Shown: positions 1 through 6,759 of the stretch, piece by piece
How positions within the stretch are numbered: the stretch's first letter is position 1
Layout of the letters: the number at the start of each line of letters is the position of its first letter
Source: CAZMHN01 sp964566145
GTDB taxonomy: Bacteria > Patescibacteriota > Patescibacteriia > Veblenbacterales > UBA10138
Assembly (NCBI GenBank): GCA_964566145.1
Contig: CAZMHN010000020.1
Span: 1 to 12,993 of the forward strand
Direction: 5' to 3'
DNA: 12,993 nucleotides
Position numbers and translations under genes: made by a program
Notes under the pieces: generated by a model
What the model was told of the DNA's origin: nothing
Databases searched by the model: none
The model's input: only the letters and a program-made list of their open reading frames with translations

Positions 1-1
1 C

Positions 2-58
2 CAGGTTGAATTCAAGGGTATCTACATACCCTTGAAGCGGCAGGGGCAAGGGGGCTAG
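2..58 (+). CDS. Possible 3' end of an upstream gene (18 codons, partial)
   Basis: Frame 2 is open from the window edge to a TAG at 56-58 and encodes QVEFKGIYIPLKRQGQGG. The mix of charged and hydrophobic residues followed by a Gly/Gln-rich tail is plausible as a protein C-terminus, but 18 codons cannot prove coding. The perfect palindrome at 11-36 lies inside this frame, so the DNA may serve as both coding sequence and a site, or may not be coding at all. Family unknown. Confidence 0.25.
   Translation, partial: QVEFKGIYIPLKRQGQGG
11..36. repeat. Perfect 11-4-11 inverted repeat
   Basis: Arms TTCAAGGGTAT (11-21) and ATACCCTTGAA (26-36) are exact reverse complements around CTAC (22-25). No T-run follows on either strand, so it is not a standard intrinsic terminator. 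The 11-bp arms and short centre resemble in layout the binding sites of tyrosine recombinases, and a tyrosine recombinase gene starts 255 bp downstream. The arms do not match the known dif consensus, and dif has a 6-bp centre. It could equally be an operator. Confidence 0.6.
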
Positions 59-230
59 AGCCGCCCAGAGCCCGAATGGGGCCCCCAATGGTACATACGG
101 GCTGGTTCTTGGGAGAGCGCGGTAAAAAATCGCAGTGCAAAATAAATGCGCGCGTAATGCTTGCGGGCGGACAAGTACGGGCATGGGCTTTGCCGGGGAA
201 CAGGCCCGAAGGACAAAGGAAAGAGCCTGT
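59..230. other. Non-coding stretch upstream of the recombinase
   Basis: No convincing coding frame is seen; the short frames on both strands lack start signals and family resemblance. It holds a GGGGGC (50-55) / GCCCCC (81-86) pairing and a 7-bp hairpin, AACAGGC (199-205) with GCCTGTT (225-231) around a 19-nt loop. CTTTGCC (188-194) can instead pair with GGACAAAG (211-218) if one A bulges. I recognise no tRNA, SRP RNA, tmRNA or RNase P core. Confidence 0.4.
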
Positions 231-268
231 TTGCCATATTCCATTAGGTATGATAAACTGAGTATAAT
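231..268 (+). promoter_or_regulatory. Predicted promoter(s) of the recombinase gene
   Basis: TTGCCA (231-236, five of six matches to the -35 consensus) lies 17 bp before TAAACT (254-259, four of six). TGA directly before that hexamer makes an extended -10. Transcription would start near 266, giving a leader of about 25 nt. A perfect TATAAT also lies at 263-268 and could act as an alternative -10 with a start near 275, but it has no good -35. No clear Shine-Dalgarno sequence precedes the ATG at 291. Confidence 0.5.
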
Positions 269-285
269 ATCCCTTACACTCAGTT
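256..285. promoter_or_regulatory. Operator-like inverted repeat over the recombinase promoter
   Basis: AACTGAGT (256-263) and ACTCAGTT (278-285) are perfect 8-bp reverse complements with a 14-bp spacer, which includes most of TATAAT (263-268). The repeat runs from the -10 region to about +20 of the predicted transcript, a usual position for a repressor site. The left arm starts upstream of either predicted transcript start, so a DNA operator is more likely than an RNA hairpin. The regulator is unknown; self-control by the recombinase is one possibility. Confidence 0.45.
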
Positions 286-290
286 CAAAT

Positions 291-1250
291 ATGCCTAAAC
301 CCAAAGACAGCGCCAAAACCCCTCTTCCCCGCCTGGACGACTTCCTGCTGTGGCTTCAGACCAATAACTACTCGCCTGAGACCGTGTACAACTACGAGCG
401 GGACCTCACGGTATTCTCCGATTTCCTGGAGGAGCTCCATAAGGACTTCGCCAAGGCGGACAAGCGCACCGTGGAACAGTACAAGGCCTACCTCACCTCC
501 CGCGACCGCCGGACTCTGGCCAAGGGCCAGGCAGAGAAGCGATTGAGAAGCTATTCCATCAACCGCATGCTTTCAAGCTTGCGCAGATTTTTGAAGTACC
601 TCATTGAGATGGACCTGCCCGCTCCCCTGCCCCCTGAGGCGGTAAGGCTGGTGAAGACGGAACGCAAGCATCCGCAGGTCGCCGAACTGCAGGAACTGGT
701 GCGCCTGATAGAATCTCCGTCGCGGCTTGAGAAGAACCAGCTGGTGGCCCTCAGGAATCGAGCCATGCTCGAAGTGCTGTTCGCTACGGGGATGCGCATA
801 AGCGAGCTTACGAACCTGCAAAGGAGCCAGGTGGACGACTCCGGGCGCATCTTCATCACCGGCAAAGGCAGGAAGCAGAGGTTCGTGTACCTTACGCCGC
901 GGTCGGTGAAGCACCTTACCGCCTACCTCAGGAAGCGGAACGACCCGCGCGCGGCGCTGTTCATCCCCTACCGCGGCGAGAACGTAGGCAAGAGCGGGAG
1001 CCGCATCTCCAACAACTACCTGCAGATGAAGATAAAGCAGTACCGCGAAATCCTGAGGATAAACGTGCCCACCTCGGCGCACAGCCTGAGGCACGGCTTT
1101 GCCACGTACCTGGCCGAATCAGGCGCGAACCCGGCCGCCATCCAGGTGCTCTTGGGGCACGAGTCCCTCGACACCACCACGCGCTACGTGCACGCTTCGG
1201 ACCGTTACGCCGAAACCACGCATCATAAGTTCCATCCGCTGAAGGAGTAA
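291..1250 (+). CDS. xerC: Tyrosine recombinase, XerC/XerD/XerA-like
   Basis: This 319-residue tyrosine recombinase cuts and rejoins DNA through a covalent 3'-phosphotyrosine. Its length and two-part layout fit the Xer group. Residues about 10-110 form the SAM-like core-binding domain; about 125-315 form the catalytic domain. All catalytic residues are visible: R169 (in GMRISEL), K192 (in GKGRKQ), H264 and R267 (HSLRHGF), H290 (LLGHESL) and Y299 (TTRYVH). The ATG at 291 was chosen because it follows predicted promoters; a frame extension back to 135 would read through them and looks non-coding. Likely roles are chromosome dimer resolution or integration of an element. No phage or transposon genes lie nearby, favouring a housekeeping Xer. 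XerC, XerD or single-Xer identity cannot be settled here, so the symbol is provisional. Confidence 0.9.
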   Translation: MPKPKDSAKTPLPRLDDFLLWLQTNNYSPETVYNYERDLTVFSDFLEELHKDFAKADKRTVEQYKAYLTSRDRRTLAKGQAEKRLRSYSINRMLSSLRRFLKYLIEMDLPAPLPPEAVRLVKTERKHPQVAELQELVRLIESPSRLEKNQLVALRNRAMLEVLFATGMRISELTNLQRSQVDDSGRIFITGKGRKQRFVYLTPRSVKHLTAYLRKRNDPRAALFIPYRGENVGKSGSRISNNYLQMKIKQYREILRINVPTSAHSLRHGFATYLAESGANPAAIQVLLGHESLDTTTRYVHASDRYAETTHHKFHPLKE

Positions 1251-1271
1251 ACAAGCGCTAGCTTTAGCCAA

Positions 1272-1297
1272 GCCTGTTTTGCATTGACAAAACGGGC
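1272..1297 (+). terminator. 10-bp hairpin after the recombinase gene
   Basis: GCCTGTTTTG (1272-1281) pairs with CAAAACGGGC (1288-1297) through ten base pairs including one G-U, with loop CATTGA. It begins 21 nt after the recombinase stop. Only GTTT follows, so termination may be weak. The loop and right arm contain the TTGACA -35 box of the next gene, so the same bases serve as transcript end and promoter. Confidence 0.45.
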
Positions 1298-1312
1298 GTT
1301 TGGTGGTAGGGT
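1284..1312 (+). promoter_or_regulatory. Promoter of the SPFH-like gene
   Basis: A perfect TTGACA (1284-1289) is followed after exactly 17 bp by TAGGGT (1307-1312), which keeps the key T, A and final T of a -10 box. TGG directly in front gives an extended -10. Transcription would start near 1319, leaving a 65-nt leader. A clear Shine-Dalgarno AGGAG (1372-1376) sits 7 nt before the ATG at 1384. Confidence 0.65.
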
Positions 1313-1383
1313 GACGCGATACCAAAAATCGGAAACTGCAAGCAAAACAGAAACAATCACATTCACAAATCAGGAGCACAATC

Positions 1384-3930
1384 ATGAATAACCTAGTCCC
1401 TGATCCGGCCCCGTATGAGGAACCGGAGCAGATCGTTCAAGAGGCGGAGGTCCCGAAAGATGAGTCGGTCTTCGGCGGCAGGCCTTGGCTGATAGTCGCA
1501 ATCCTGGCCGCAGGGGCATTTTTCGGCGGCGATTACGCGGCAGACGGGAAGTACGCCGACTGGGCCTTGTTGGTCTCTGTTGGTGCTGTCCTTCTGCTAC
1601 TGGGCATGTGCGTCTACCGCACGCCCGTCGGCTGTTATTCCGTGTACCGGTTCGATTCCCCCTTCCGCAGTTCGTTGCCGGCGGATACGCCGATCGCGCT
1701 CGACGGAGAGAACGGACTCCAGCCGGAATTCGACACCCACGGATGGACTCTGCACTGGCCGTTCTTCAGACAGAGGAAGCTGTGTCCCATTCCTGAGGCC
1801 AAGGGAGGCACCAGGGTTTTCCTGTACCTGCCGTTCGGCAAGGACCCGGATTTCCCCAATGTATCAGGCAAGGACGTTCCGTGGACGAGCCTGTTCGGCT
1901 CTTCTATCGACTGGAAAAAGGTCCGTGAGGAGCTGAAGAAGGCTACGCGCGGCAAGCAGCGTCATTACATGTTTGGCGGCGGCGTCATTACTTCTCTTCC
2001 GCCATACGTGATGGCCATCACGGAGAGCAGGGTGTTCTACTACGACGAGGCCGCGCCGGAGTACCGGACCGTTACCGAAGCCGGCGGCAAGCCGAATCTC
2101 GAGATGTTTGGTTTGAAGCCCGACGATTTCGCTCCGACCACGGTCGTGCCTAAGGAGGACGAGGTGTCCATTCTGGATGGCGATGGCAAGGAAACCGGCA
2201 GGAAAAGGAAGGTCATAGTCAGGAAAGCGCTGGCTTTGACCATGAAAGACGGGGAGCAATGGACAGGAGAAACATTGGAGGAATCGGGATTGTTCCTGAA
2301 GATAGAGAAAGCCAGACCGGCAGTCCCCTCTTCTGATGCGTCTCAGTCTGCGGAATCCCCCAATCCTTCGCCGGTTCCGGCGGCTGGCTTAGCGGAACCG
2401 GCCCATGGACCGGATCCGGATGACGCCAAGGTGCTGGAACAGCTCATTGCCGCCCCGGCGGCTCCGTTCGGCGACGTAGACCTATGTCTTGAGGGATGGA
2501 ATCCCAAGGCCAAGGCGAAATCGGACGGCGGAGAAGCGAAGACCGGGAACGGCGAGACCAAGGGCCTGACTGTGAAGCGCGGCCCGCTGGCGCGGCTGGC
2601 GCAGGAAGGGAGCCACAACTTCAATCCTTTCTACATTGACGCCAAGCTGGTGGACCTGCCTATTGTCGAGACCAATGAGATAGGGGTCATTCAAAGCCTG
2701 ATCGGGCCGGTTGACCACTCTCCGTATGCCGACGGCACGACGCACGTCGGCTATCGGGGCGTTTGGGCGCAGTACATCGACCGGGGCGTTCCGTTCCCGT
2801 TCAACGACGCATGCTTCCAGCTGTATAAGCTGTTCGCCGGCATCGTGGAACTGACCTGGGAAGATGCGAATGAAGGCACGTTCGCCTTGAGCAAAGGGTG
2901 GGTCAAATTCCGCGTTTCCACCGCCGAGGGATTCGAGAGCGAGCAAGAAGGCATAGACGCCGTTCCCTTTGTGCACTTCCGCATCTCGCGCAAGTCTGCG
3001 GCCTACGTGGTATTGCGGTACGGCGAGGGCGCCCGGAGCGGACAGGAGATACTGCGCAACGTGGCGAACCGCCTGAAGCCAGTGGTCGAGGAAGTGTTCC
3101 GGGCATGGGTCGCGGACAAGAAGGTGCAGGAAGACCTGCTCAACCAAGCAACGGAGATGCGCAAGCAGTTCTTTAGAGAGCTTCAGCGCGTCCTGCGCGG
3201 CGAGTATGCCCTTCCAGGCAAGGACCCGGAGGATTACGGCGTAACGCTGGTTCAAGCTGGGGTGAGGTTCGTGAACCTTCCTGACACGTACATGTCGATA
3301 CTGCGCGATCGCACGTATGCGACGGCGCAGGTTTCAGTGTTCGGGGAGCAGAGGAAGGCGCAGGAAGAGCTGAAGAAGCTCAACGAAGCAAAGGTTGCCG
3401 CCTCCATGGCCCTGACCAGCAAGCGCGTTGAGCTGTACGAAAAGGTCAACGAGGCGATCGGCAAGGTCATGAAGGACCGCGGAACCCAGATCAAAGCTTT
3501 GCTGTCCGATACCGGCATGCCATCCGACAACGAGCATGTCATCACGTTCCTGCGCCAGCTGGTGCTGGATGATTCCATGTTCCTGCAGGTCGGACAGGAC
3601 GGCGTGCCGCTGTCGCGCATTGTCGGCATGATCTCAGGCAACACCGCCAGCCAGCCCATTGTGTCGCAGTTCCTGTCCGGCGGCGACGGCAAAGGCGATA
3701 CGCTCTTGGCGGTCCTCCGGGACAGCCTGGAGCGGGTCAGGGGCGCCATCACAGCCAGCCAGCAGGCTGAGGCAAGCGAGCCCGACGCCGCCGGTGCAAG
3801 ACAGAAGCACGGGCGAAGCGGCGCCCCAAAAGCGGCGCCGCGTACGCGGGAACCAGAACCGGAACAGCCTGCCCCCGAAGGCGGAGGCGCTCCCGGCGGT
3901 CCCGCGGAAAAGAAACCGCCAAAAGAATAA
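1384..3930 (+). CDS. Large divergent SPFH/band 7-like membrane protein
   Basis: This 848-residue protein appears to be a remote member of the SPFH (stomatin/prohibitin/flotillin/HflK) group, which form membrane-anchored oligomeric scaffolds. After a 33-residue polar N-terminus come two hydrophobic segments (about 34-50 and 60-78), then a globular region (about 80-310) of unknown fold. A Pro/Ala/Ser linker (about 311-400) leads to an SPFH-like core: NEIGVIQSLIGP (431-442), GVWAQYIDRGVPFPFN (459-474), a helical stretch (553-607) and DYGVTLVQAGVRFVNLPD (617-634), recalling the YGI-V-x-i-x-i-x-x-P pattern of the family. A charged coiled-coil-like helix follows (640-700). The tail (795-848) is rich in Pro, Gly, Ala and charge and looks disordered. 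It is far longer than typical members (300-500 residues). The gene has its own promoter, Shine-Dalgarno and terminator. Family placement comes from motif resemblance only; the function is unknown. Confidence 0.6.
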   Translation: MNNLVPDPAPYEEPEQIVQEAEVPKDESVFGGRPWLIVAILAAGAFFGGDYAADGKYADWALLVSVGAVLLLLGMCVYRTPVGCYSVYRFDSPFRSSLPADTPIALDGENGLQPEFDTHGWTLHWPFFRQRKLCPIPEAKGGTRVFLYLPFGKDPDFPNVSGKDVPWTSLFGSSIDWKKVREELKKATRGKQRHYMFGGGVITSLPPYVMAITESRVFYYDEAAPEYRTVTEAGGKPNLEMFGLKPDDFAPTTVVPKEDEVSILDGDGKETGRKRKVIVRKALALTMKDGEQWTGETLEESGLFLKIEKARPAVPSSDASQSAESPNPSPVPAAGLAEPAHGPDPDDAKVLEQLIAAPAAPFGDVDLCLEGWNPKAKAKSDGGEAKTGNGETKGLTVKRGPLARLAQEGSHNFNPFYIDAKLVDLPIVETNEIGVIQSLIGPVDHSPYADGTTHVGYRGVWAQYIDRGVPFPFNDACFQLYKLFAGIVELTWEDANEGTFALSKGWVKFRVSTAEGFESEQEGIDAVPFVHFRISRKSAAYVVLRYGEGARSGQEILRNVANRLKPVVEEVFRAWVADKKVQEDLLNQATEMRKQFFRELQRVLRGEYALPGKDPEDYGVTLVQAGVRFVNLPDTYMSILRDRTYATAQVSVFGEQRKAQEELKKLNEAKVAASMALTSKRVELYEKVNEAIGKVMKDRGTQIKALLSDTGMPSDNEHVITFLRQLVLDDSMFLQVGQDGVPLSRIVGMISGNTASQPIVSQFLSGGDGKGDTLLAVLRDSLERVRGAITASQQAEASEPDAAGARQKHGRSGAPKAAPRTREPEPEQPAPEGGGAPGGPAEKKPPKE

Positions 3931-3952
3931 GCCAAAACCATCACAATCTATC

Positions 3953-3991
3953 CCCCACCAGCTCTAGGAGCGCTGGTGGGGTTTTCTTTTT
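3953..3991 (+). terminator. Strong intrinsic terminator of the SPFH-like gene
   Basis: CCCCACCAGC (3953-3962) and GCTGGTGGGG (3972-3981) form a perfect 10-bp GC-rich stem with a 9-nt loop, followed at once by TTTTCTTTTT (3982-3991). It starts 22 nt after the TAA stop and is a textbook rho-independent terminator for plus-strand transcription. Confidence 0.92.
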
Positions 3992-3994
3992 CGT

Positions 3995-4030
3995 CCTTAT
4001 TCTTGAATTCTCAAGAATTCCGGAATAAGG
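3995..4030. repeat. Nested inverted repeats between two terminators
   Basis: CCTTATTC (3995-4002) and GAATAAGG (4023-4030) are perfect reverse complements. Inside, two GAATTC palindromes (4005-4010, 4015-4020) flank TCAA, forming another inverted repeat. It lies between two plus-strand terminator hairpins and has no coding potential. It could be a protein-binding site or a further RNA hairpin. No T-run follows on either strand. Confidence 0.5.
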
Positions 4031-4049
4031 GAACTGGGGAGCAAGGAAG

Positions 4050-4083
4050 CCGGGCCGAGACAGCGCTCGGCCCGGTGGTTTTT
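4050..4083 (+). terminator. Second terminator-like hairpin before the convergent operon
   Basis: CCGGGCCGAG (4050-4059) pairs perfectly with CTCGGCCCGG (4066-4075) around a 6-nt loop, and TGGTTTTT follows on the plus strand. The T-run orientation marks it as a plus-strand terminator, a backup that keeps transcripts out of the convergent operon. It also lies 13 nt beyond the M23 peptidase stop, so the stem could protect or end that minus-strand message, although no T-run follows in that direction. Confidence 0.7.
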
Positions 4084-4087
4084 GAAG

Positions 4088-5290
4088 CTATGGAAGGTAG
4101 TCCAAGGGGTTCACCGGCAAGCCGTTAGACCTGAGCTCGAAATGTAGGTGCGGACCGGTGGTAAGCTGGCCGGCTCCGCGCGTACCCGGAAGCCCTCCCA
4201 CGCCGGCGATGACCTGTCCCCTGCCCACGTACTGCCCTTCCTCCGCGTCAATGCGGCTGACGTGGCCGTACACGGTGGAAAAGCCGTCGGCGTGAATGAG
4301 CATGATGTAGCTGTAGCCCAGGCCGGCGTCCTTGGCGCGGGCTACGTAGCCGTCAGCCGCGGCCTTTACGTCGCTTCCTTGGGGCCTGGGGATGTCTATG
4401 CCCGGGTGTTCGAAGTACCTGCGGAATATGTAAGTGGGGTCGTAGAAGTAAGTGGAAATGCCGCGCGTGGGCGTGACCGGCCAGATGAAGTTGGCGTCGC
4501 CGAGCTGGGAAAAACGCTCGCTCTCTTCCTGCTGAAGCCGGCGCCGCACTTCGCGCTCAAGCGCCTGCGCTTCGGCAATGGCGGTTTTCTGTTCCTGCTG
4601 GGCCTGGAACAGCAGGGATTGGAACCTGTTCTCCGACTGTCTGGTCTGCTTCAGTATGGTTTGCTTGGTTTCCTGCTCGTCCTCAAGCCTGGCTTGGGAT
4701 TTTTCCAGCTCTTCCCTGGTTTTCACCAGCTGGGTTTTATAGCTGGCCAGGTCCTGCTGCTGATGCTCGAGCTCGGTCTTCACCAGCTGGAGCGAATTGA
4801 TGCGGTCCTGAAGCGTCTGCTGGAGCGTGTCCAGGTAGTTCAGCTGGGTGAAGAATTCGCTCAAACTGCTGTTCAGCACCAGCACCTCCAGCATGGTGCG
4901 CTGGTCGGCGCGGTGGATCAGCCGCAGGACTTCCCCCACCTGGCCGCGGTGTTCGGCCACCTCTTCCTCCTTGCCTTGTATCGCCAAAGTGACCGATTGT
5001 ATCTGCAGGGTCACGGTGTCCAGCTTCAGCTGGTTCTGCTCAAGTTCTAGCTCGGCTTGGGCTATCTTGTCGTCCAGAACCGCGAGCTGGTTCTTGAGGC
5101 TGGCCGACTGGAGCTGTTTTTGCGCGATGGCCGACTGGTACGTTTCTATGTCCTGCTTCAGCTGTTCGGCCTGGGACTGCTTCTCCTTTATCCGCTCGTT
5201 CAGTTCTTCCACGCTTTCGGCGCGCACCTGAAAGGCCAGGCCCGTGAAAGCGAGTCCGAGGAGTAGCGCCCCTAGGAACCTCCGCGGCAT
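4088..5290 (-). CDS. Secreted coiled-coil M23 peptidase (EnvC/murein hydrolase activator type)
   Basis: This 400-residue protein has a Sec signal peptide (MPRR, then a hydrophobic run, likely cut after VRA near residue 24), a long coiled coil rich in Gln, Leu and Glu (about 25-260) and a C-terminal M23 (LytM) domain (about 268-400). The zinc and catalytic residues are all present: H295 and D299 (HPGID), YGH at 341-343 and HLHFE at 381-385. It is therefore probably an active zinc endopeptidase that cuts peptidoglycan crosslinks, unlike E. coli EnvC, whose LytM domain is inactive. The stretch SSLSEFFTQLNYLDTLQ (141-157) resembles a segment often seen in coiled-coil hydrolases of this kind. It is the last gene of the minus-strand operon, 4 nt after the gltX stop. 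A role in cell separation is inferred from the domain layout. Confidence 0.88.
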   Translation of the reverse strand: MPRRFLGALLLGLAFTGLAFQVRAESVEELNERIKEKQSQAEQLKQDIETYQSAIAQKQLQSASLKNQLAVLDDKIAQAELELEQNQLKLDTVTLQIQSVTLAIQGKEEEVAEHRGQVGEVLRLIHRADQRTMLEVLVLNSSLSEFFTQLNYLDTLQQTLQDRINSLQLVKTELEHQQQDLASYKTQLVKTREELEKSQARLEDEQETKQTILKQTRQSENRFQSLLFQAQQEQKTAIAEAQALEREVRRRLQQEESERFSQLGDANFIWPVTPTRGISTYFYDPTYIFRRYFEHPGIDIPRPQGSDVKAAADGYVARAKDAGLGYSYIMLIHADGFSTVYGHVSRIDAEEGQYVGRGQVIAGVGGLPGTRGAGQLTTGPHLHFELRSNGLPVNPLDYLP

Positions 5291-5294
5291 AGGC

Positions 5295-6755
5295 TCAGGC
5301 TGAGAGAAGCTTCCTGGCGTGCTGAAGGCGCCGGACGCTTTCCGTCTGGCCCAAGGCCAGAGCGGATGAGGGCGCGTCCGGGGATTCGGCCAGACCAGTC
5401 AAAGCCACGCGCGTCGGCCAGAACACGTCCCCGCGCGTGAAAGTACCGGGGCGGACCAGCACCATTAGCGCGCCCTCCAGCTTTTCCCTGGTCCAGGGCG
5501 CGACCTCTTCGAACACTTCGCATGCTTCTTCAAGCACCTTGAGCGATTTTTCCTTGTCGCCCTTCTTGGGCACGAGCAACGAAGGCTCGTAGCTCATGTT
5601 TTCGGCAAAGAACCAGGCGGCATGCGCCTTGACGGACGACAGGGACGTGAGCCTGGTTTTGAGCACCTGCGTCAGCGCCAGCGTGTCTTGCACGTCCCGG
5701 CCCAGGGTTTGCGCCAGCTCTCGGTAGTAAGGCTTGAGCAATCCGTTGAGCGCGGCGTCGTCGAGCTTGCGCACGTACTCGCCGTTGAACCAGTCCAGCT
5801 TCATGAGGCTGAAGATGGCGCCGGCCTTTTGCACGCGCTCAAGCTCAAAAGCCTGGGCAAGTTCCGGGAGGGAGAACATCTCCTTGTCGTCTTTGGGGTG
5901 CCAGCCCAGGAGGCCCAGGAAGTTCGCAACCGCTTCCGGCAGGTAGCCCAGCTTCCTGTAGGTGTCGAGCCAGACTATTTCGCCGTCTTTGCGCTTACTA
6001 AGCTTGGCCCGCTTTTCGTTCAGTACGTTCGGAAGATGCGCGAACACGGGCGCCTGCCAGCCGAACGCCTGATAGAGCAGAACGTGCTTCGGGGTGGAAG
6101 GCAGCCACTCCTCTCCCCTGATGACGTGGGTTATCTCCATGAGCCTGTCGTCCACTACGTTCGCCAGATGGTAGGTGGGGAACCCGTCGGATTTCAGCAG
6201 AACCTGATCGTCCAAAGAATCGTTCTTCACTTCGATGTCGCCGCGTATTAGGTCGCGTACGGTCGTGGTTCCTTCGGGAACTTTCAAGCGTATGACGTGC
6301 GGCTCTTTGGCTTCAAGCTTGGCTTTGACGTCGGCGGGGCTCAGCCTGAGACAAGTGCGGTCGTAGCGCGTGGGCTGGTGTTCCGAATCCTGCACCTGCC
6401 GCAGAACGTCCAGCCTTTGCTCGGAACAGAAGCACGGATAGGCCAGGCCCTTATCCAGGAGCTCCTGGGCGTACTTCACGTAGTGCTCCAGGCGCTGGGA
6501 TTGCACGTACGGTCCGTAAGCTCCGCCTACGTCCGGGCCTTCTTCCCAGGTGAGACCGAGCCACCTGAGGTTCTCCAGGATGCGGTCCAGGCTTCCTTCC
6601 ACGTGGCGCTCACGGTCCGTGTCCTCGATGCGTATGATAAAAGCCCCGCCGCTCTTCTTGGCGAACAGGTAGTTGTACAGCGCCGTGCGGGCGCCGCCAA
6701 GGTGGAGCTCTCCGGTCGGCGATGGTGCAAAACGTACTCGGACCATGGGTGACAT
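5295..6755 (-). CDS. gltX: Glutamyl-tRNA synthetase
   Basis: This 486-residue class I synthetase charges tRNA-Glu with glutamate in the cytoplasm. The HIGH-type motif lies in FAPSPTGELHLGG (9-21) and the KMSKS-type loop is KLSKRKD (251-257). IRIEDTDRER (41-50) and GFPTYHLANVVDD (191-203) are typical GluRS segments, and the C-terminal helical anticodon-binding region is complete. C108, C110 and C135 match three of the four zinc ligands of the E. coli enzyme (Cys, Cys, Cys, His); the fourth position appears to be leucine. M1 (6755) or M4 (6744) could be the start; M1 follows the upstream stop by 4 nt. In bacteria lacking GlnRS this enzyme also mischarges tRNA-Gln for GatCAB; this window cannot show whether that applies here. 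Confidence 0.96.
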   Translation of the reverse strand: MSPMVRVRFAPSPTGELHLGGARTALYNYLFAKKSGGAFIIRIEDTDRERHVEGSLDRILENLRWLGLTWEEGPDVGGAYGPYVQSQRLEHYVKYAQELLDKGLAYPCFCSEQRLDVLRQVQDSEHQPTRYDRTCLRLSPADVKAKLEAKEPHVIRLKVPEGTTTVRDLIRGDIEVKNDSLDDQVLLKSDGFPTYHLANVVDDRLMEITHVIRGEEWLPSTPKHVLLYQAFGWQAPVFAHLPNVLNEKRAKLSKRKDGEIVWLDTYRKLGYLPEAVANFLGLLGWHPKDDKEMFSLPELAQAFELERVQKAGAIFSLMKLDWFNGEYVRKLDDAALNGLLKPYYRELAQTLGRDVQDTLALTQVLKTRLTSLSSVKAHAAWFFAENMSYEPSLLVPKKGDKEKSLKVLEEACEVFEEVAPWTREKLEGALMVLVRPGTFTRGDVFWPTRVALTGLAESPDAPSSALALGQTESVRRLQHARKLLSA

Positions 6756-6759
6756 AGTG

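Noticed and set aside
50..86. GGGGGC/GCCCCC pairing as a terminator for the upstream gene
   Set aside because: The stem is short, the loop is long and no T-run follows.
135..290. N-terminal extension of the recombinase frame
   Set aside because: It runs through predicted promoter elements and the inverted repeat, and its residues do not resemble a Xer N-terminus. The 319-residue form from 291 fits the family.
6..4010. Shared TTGAATTC at 6-13 and 4003-4010 as ends of a mobile element carrying xer and the SPFH-like gene
   Set aside because: Only 8 bp match and the flanks differ. No target duplication, tRNA end or other element genes were seen.
4148..5050. 300-codon plus-strand frame opposite the M23 peptidase
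   Set aside because: Its Leu/Gln/His-rich low-complexity product is what the antisense of a coiled coil gives; the minus-strand gene has intact catalytic motifs.
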